From contig NZ_FNLD01000001.1 of assembly GCF_900104085.1 (NCBI RefSeq), forward strand, positions 937,935 through 1,001,934: a stretch of 64,000 bases of DNA, given 5' to 3'. The DNA is from Pseudoxanthomonas sp. CF125 (GTDB lineage Bacteria; Pseudomonadota; Gammaproteobacteria; Xanthomonadales; Xanthomonadaceae). Position numbers and translations under genes: made by a program. Under the pieces are notes generated by a model. It saw only the letters and a program-made list of their open reading frames with translations, did no database searches and had not been told where the DNA came from. Shown here piece by piece: positions 61,401 to 64,000 of this stretch. Within the stretch, counting starts at the first letter, position 1, and each line of letters starts with the position of its first letter.

Positions 61401-62897
61401 GGCGCCGTGGCGACCTACACCCGCGATGCCCAGGGCCGCACCACCCAGGTCAATGTGCAGCGGGCGGGCGCCGCCAGTGAAGTGCTGTTGAATCAGGCCA
61501 GCTATCACCCCTTCGGCCCGGTCGCCGGCTGGACCTACGGCAACGGTCGGCAGCTGCTGCGTCCGCTCAACCAGAACTACCAGCCAACCGCTATCCATGA
61601 CGCAAGCACGGGCGGCCTGTCGGTCGGCTTCCAATACGACCCGGTCGGCAACCTCACGCAACTGACCCCGGCGGCCAGCGCCACCCCGCTGGTGAAGTTC
61701 GACTACGACGCCTTGAGCCGGCTCACCAAGTTCAAGGATGGCCCCACCGACGTGGCTATCGAGAGCTACGCCTACGATGCCACCGGCAACCGCCAGAGCT
61801 TCACCAACAGCGCTGGCACCCAGGCCTATAGCTATCCCTCGACCAACCACCGCCTCAGCCAGGTCGGCACCACGGCCCGCAGTTACGACAACGCCGGCAA
61901 CACCACCGCTATCGGCGGCATCGCCAAGGAGTTCGTGTACGACGACACCGGAAGAATGGCCCAGGTCAAACAGAACGCGATCGTGCAGCGCAACTACGCC
62001 TACAACGGCAAGGGCGAGCAGGTACGCGAGTACGCCGGCACGGCTAACACCTACACGCTCTACGATGAAGCCGGCCACTGGCTGGGCGACTACGACAACA
62101 CCGGGGCGGCGCTACAACAAGCGATCTGGCTGGATGATCTGCCGGTGGGCCTGATCGCCAACGGCAACCAGCTGCACTATATCGAACCCGATCATCTGGG
62201 CACCCCGCGGGTGGTCATCGAGGTGGCCCGCAATGTGCCGGTGTGGACATGGGATCTGAAGAGCGAGGCCTTCGGCAACAGCGTGCCGGCTCAGGATCCG
62301 GATGGGGATGCCACTCCACTCGTGTTCGATATGCGGTTTCCGGGACAGCGGTTCGATGCCGCGACCGGCTTGAATCAGAACGGCGCGAGAGACTACGACA
62401 TGGGTGGCGGGCGCTACGTGCAATCCGATCCAATTGGGCTTAATGGTGGAATCAGCACATACGCCTATGCATTAAATAGCCCGCTTACGTGGATTGACCC
62501 GGAAGGAACACAAATGAGAGGTGCCGTAAATCCGACGACCACATTACCGCCAGGAACAACTGGCGCCTACAATCCAGTCGACCCCAACAATGTGAGCGGC
62601 GAGGTCCTCCCGCCAAGCTCGATAGACTGGCCCGAAGCATCGGCGCCGGAAGTCAGTGCTGACGGACTGCTCGAAACGCTGTTCAAGATGTCGCCCCTCA
62701 ATGCCATCAGTCAGATAGAGCAAGCAATTAGTAACAAGCTTAATAACGTGTGTGAGAGTTCAGAAGAACGAGAGAAAAATTGCCAAGCGTTAAAAGACAG
62801 TATCTTGAGTACTTGCGCGTCTCTGACAGGAAGAAAAAAATTCAAATGCTTCGAGGCGGCCAACAAATCTTACAGACAATGCATGGGGTATGAATGA
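58488..62897 (+). CDS. Large secreted Rhs/YD-repeat protein
   Basis: The protein has about 1469 residues. ATG 58488 gives a Sec signal peptide (VTTVFLAFLLIISGAADA); AAGGAG is only one base away, so the start is not certain. A Cys-rich part (about 32-150) precedes the DUF6531-like start of the shell (G-N-P-I-N-V-S-V-G-N-K-Y-Q, then FSRHYNSG). Many YD repeats follow (YTYDSAGNRATQTDARGQ, DYDALSRLTKFKDG), then the Rhs core end (YIEPDHLGTPRVV, D-Y-D-M-G-G-G-R-Y-V-Q-S-D-P-I-G-L, YAYALNSPLTWIDPEG). The tail after it (about 126 residues) is variable and ends with spaced cysteines. There is no PAAR or VgrG, so type VI delivery is not indicated. Confidence 0.88.
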   Translation: MRFAFALTARRYVTTVFLAFLLIISGAADAQTCVVAGPGSWPPGRFGDSPGTAISACEAAGAAVPFYNPSNAFSRTKQFIGCVWNTDHFTLLYKDVGVDPGTGICGAGNGQELTWGPLFYTTSDCVDCTAPEKNLGSPSCDSNAGCGNPINVSVGNKYQRTDDVFLSSLLSFSRHYNSGSGASGSSLGPHWTHTYSRDLHSIKDLSGNIRYVVSSRPSGEKVTFKETAGVWSTDTDTPITLIKNVGSSGELLGWTYTFRDKQQVEEYDSLGRLIKITGRNEDQVTLTYNNGVVQGNSNDYLLTKAQDHLGRYLDSSYSSTGLLESITESNGNTFLYTYDASGRLATAGYPGGTVQQYHYNESANTGGTDLPFALTGITDESAGRYATFKYQADGRAVSTEHAGATNKFSVQYNSDGSADVIGPGGATQVRSFAVLKGVKKATSIVEQCTGCMTRTSLFSFDSNGRWNVATDAAGATTDYDYNTRGLLTQKVDAANSSTTKRKTQTDWHVDFPSPVERRTYNSANTLVAKSTYTYNTRGQALTASQIDPVSGVVRTTTTTYCESSDITTGTCPLVGLVTSVNGPRTDVGDTTTYTYRMADEASCATAPTNCPYRKGDLWKVTNALGQITETLAFDGAGRVLSVKDANGVITDMTYHPRGWLTARKVRGANAAVETDDAITAIEYWPTGLVKKVIQPDGAFTSYAYDAAHRLTDIADNAGNTIHYTLDNAGNRTQEDTKDPGNVLKRTLSRVYNQLGQLQTQADAQANPTDFTYDANGNTDTVTDALDRVTNNDYDPLNRLSRTLQDVGGINAQTQFQYDAQDNLTQVTDPKGLNTTYAYNGLGDLTQLVSPDTGTTAYTYDSAGNRATQTDARGQTSTYSYDVLNRLTGIAYATTALNVGYTYDTPEAVCQSGETFSTGRLTQLTDASGTTQYCYDRFGNLVRKVQTTNGVALTVRYAYTLAGQLSSVTYPDGAVATYTRDAQGRTTQVNVQRAGAASEVLLNQASYHPFGPVAGWTYGNGRQLLRPLNQNYQPTAIHDASTGGLSVGFQYDPVGNLTQLTPAASATPLVKFDYDALSRLTKFKDGPTDVAIESYAYDATGNRQSFTNSAGTQAYSYPSTNHRLSQVGTTARSYDNAGNTTAIGGIAKEFVYDDTGRMAQVKQNAIVQRNYAYNGKGEQVREYAGTANTYTLYDEAGHWLGDYDNTGAALQQAIWLDDLPVGLIANGNQLHYIEPDHLGTPRVVIEVARNVPVWTWDLKSEAFGNSVPAQDPDGDATPLVFDMRFPGQRFDAATGLNQNGARDYDMGGGRYVQSDPIGLNGGISTYAYALNSPLTWIDPEGTQMRGAVNPTTTLPPGTTGAYNPVDPNNVSGEVLPPSSIDWPEASAPEVSADGLLETLFKMSPLNAISQIEQAISNKLNNVCESSEEREKNCQALKDSILSTCASLTGRKKFKCFEAANKSYRQCMGYE
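62068..62440 (+). repeat. Rhs core 3' segment, copy 1 of a direct repeat
   Basis: The stretch starting AAGCCGGCCACTGGCTGGGC is repeated from 63454 with roughly nine in ten bases the same by eye up to the D-P-I-G region, after which the two diverge. Orientation is direct, distance about 1.39 kb. Confidence 0.85.
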
Positions 62898-63220
62898 TGA
62901 GCACCGATGGCAGCAGGATAATCGCGGAGAGGAAATTAACCTTCTCGCAGAACGGTGAAAATGTCAGGCACGAGCTGACAGTCCAGGTTTACCTTCCCGT
63001 AGAAGTAAATTCTAGCGATGTAAATTTCGACGTCAGTCCGGGAACAGCTAGTTGCCGAGTTGAATTCAATGGCCTGAACGAGCCTCCATATATAGCTCAT
63101 GGTGCGGACAGACTCCAGGCACTGGAGTTTGCCGTGAATATCGACCCCATTCTTCGCAGCATGAAGAACAAGTACCGCTTTTACTTTGCTACTGGCGAAG
63201 ACTATTTTGATGAAAGCTGA
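62894..63220 (+). CDS. Small DUF6968-like protein downstream of the Rhs tail
   Basis: The protein has 108 residues (107 if ATG 62897 is used) and overlaps the rhs stop by four bases (ATGA). It has no signal peptide. It reads as alternating beta strands (IIAERKLTFSQ, HELTVQVYLPVEV, SCRVEFNGL) and a helix with the phrase GADRLQALEFAVN, which resembles DUF6968. Its position directly behind a polymorphic tip makes it an immunity candidate, but DUF6968 is not known to me as an immunity family. Composition is AT-rich like the rhs tail. Confidence 0.6.
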   Translation: MMSTDGSRIIAERKLTFSQNGENVRHELTVQVYLPVEVNSSDVNFDVSPGTASCRVEFNGLNEPPYIAHGADRLQALEFAVNIDPILRSMKNKYRFYFATGEDYFDES

Positions 63221-63396
63221 GAAGGACTCGCAGGATGGGTTGAGCGCAGCGGACTTATCATTGCTTGGCTGCCGCGCGGCACCTATGCTCCTTTATCTGT
63301 GGCGTCATTCGCGGCCATGAAAGCGCCAATCCTGCTAAGCAAGATAGAAGCGGCATTCAAGGCACGGCGTCGGCCAGAATCCGTCGTTCGACCAAC
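63221..63396. other. Spacer between the DUF6968-like gene and the palindrome
   Basis: No gene is supported. It includes GGATGGGTTGAGCGCAGCGG at 63233-63252, which looks like one half of a common proteobacterial dispersed palindrome; the matching half (with AAACCCATC) is missing. Confidence 0.4.
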
Positions 63397-63449
63397 AAAG
63401 GGGCCAGAGTAAATATCCGTTTGAAACGTATATTTACTCTGGCCCCTTT
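63397..63449. repeat. 53-bp near-perfect palindrome at the orphan Rhs junction
   Basis: AAAGGGGCCAGAGTAAATAT and its exact inverted copy (20 bp each) enclose CCGTTTGAAACGT, itself symmetric (CGTTT-G-AAACG). Only one base pair is mismatched in 26. The GGGGCCAGAGTAAAT end sequence is of a type seen near REP-associated or IS-like elements. It ends five bases before the orphan Rhs homology begins. Confidence 0.85.
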
Positions 63450-63455
63450 TTTAAA

Positions 63456-64000
63456 GCCGGCCACTGGCTGGGCGACTACGACAACACCGGCGCGGCGCTA
63501 CAGCAGGCGATCTGGCTGGACGATCTGCCGGTCGGCCTGATCGCCAACGGCAACCAGCTGCATTACCTCGAACCCGATCACCTGGGCACCCCGCGCGTAG
63601 TCATCGAAGTGGCGCGCAATGTGCCGGTGTGGACGTGGGACCTGAAGAGCGAGGCGTTCGGCAATAGTGTGCCGAATCAGGATCCGGATGGGGATGCCAC
63701 TCCGCTGGTGTTCGATATGCGGTTGCCGGGGCAGCGATTCGACGACGCCACTGGCATGAACCAGAACTACTTTAGGGACTATGACTCTGGTACCGGACGT
63801 TATGTGCAGAGTGATCCGATCGGCTTCAGTGGCGGCCATTCTACTTACGCGTATGTAGGCGGAAATCCCATCTCCTACCTTGATTCATTGGGGTTACTGC
63901 GATTCCGTCCCTGGGTTCAGAAGAAGTATCCAAGCACAGTAGCCTATTTGAATCTTATGAAGGACAGGATGACGCAAAGGAAATATGACGGGTTCGCGCG
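63456..64000 (+). CDS. Orphan Rhs C-terminal module, start-less, runs off the window
   Basis: The frame reads AGHWLGDYDNTGAALQQAIW onward, parallel to residues of about 1196-1305 of the main Rhs protein, through YLEPDHLGTPRVV to D-Y-D-S-G-T-G-R-Y-V-Q-S-D-P-I-G-F. After YAYVGGNPISYLDSLGL the sequence is new: a different tip (LRFRPWVQKKYPSTVAYL...) continuing past the window end. No start codon or ribosome site is seen upstream in frame; the open frame passes through the palindrome. It looks like a silent tip cassette. Confidence 0.8.

Noticed and set aside
60117..62078. A 653-codon open frame on the minus strand inside the rhs gene
   Set aside because: It is antisense to YD repeats, Gly/Val-rich without a fold pattern, and has no ribosome site; it arises from the codon bias of the repeat region.
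58488..62897. Type VI secretion link of the Rhs protein
   Set aside because: There is no PAAR, VgrG or EagR gene, and the N-terminus is a Sec signal peptide.
63265..63540. Open frame of 91 codons crossing the palindrome into the orphan Rhs
   Set aside because: It reads the Rhs segment in the wrong frame; the correct Rhs frame is 63456 onward.

Overview
The window looks like chromosomal DNA of a member of the Xanthomonadaceae/Lysobacteraceae (Lysobacter, Luteimonas, Pseudoxanthomonas or a close genus). The reasons are high GC content, typical gammaproteobacterial housekeeping genes in xanthomonad-style neighbourhoods (comEC-exbB-exbD-msbA-lpxK-kdsB, MetX-type acyltransferase, OhrR/Ohr) and many short intergenic inverted repeats. 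The genus cannot be fixed from the sequence alone.

Layout. 1-2.9 kb: 3' end of a metal-dependent hydrolase, a secreted serine hydrolase and a tandem NTF2-like secreted protein. 2.9-21.8 kb: about 19 kb on the minus strand. Read in the direction of transcription this holds succinate dehydrogenase (sdhCDAB), a MAPEG protein, sdhE, ygfX, lipoprotein export (lolC/E-type permease, lolD), comEC, exbB/exbD, lipid A and Kdo genes (msbA, lpxK, kdsB), a low-molecular-weight phosphatase, a thioredoxin-like/NHL protein, uvrC, pgsA and three tRNAs (Gly, Cys, Leu). Most junctions overlap by 1-8 bases. The uvrC-pgsA-Gly-Cys-Leu order is the same as in E. coli. 21.9-45.4 kb: mixed metabolic and envelope genes, including an SDHAF4-like protein, YgfZ, an alpha-beta fused 2-oxoacid dehydrogenase E1, glutaryl-CoA dehydrogenase, TatD, TcdA, a membrane-anchored class II cytochrome c candidate, a cold-shock protein, outer-membrane phospholipase A, a class I fumarase, an exporter-type ABC protein, and an omega-amidase with an aminotransferase. 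46.0-52.9 kb: a complete cytochrome c maturation operon, ccmABCDEFGHI. 53.0-56.0 kb: a sulfur and peroxide block with ohrR, ohr, a MetX-family acyltransferase and a cysteine dioxygenase. 56.2-57.7 kb: a sugar transporter with a palindromic operator.

After a tRNA-Leu(CAA) at 57.96 kb the DNA becomes more AT-rich and accessory. It holds a large secreted Rhs/YD-repeat protein, a small overlapping downstream gene, a 53-bp near-perfect palindrome, and a second, start-less Rhs C-terminal module with a different tip that runs off the window. This orphan-tip layout is the most likely place for something undescribed.

A second theme is at least 14 intergenic inverted-repeat elements from about eight sequence families. 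Several sit inside operons (lpxK/kdsB, sdhA/sdhB, ccmA/ccmB).
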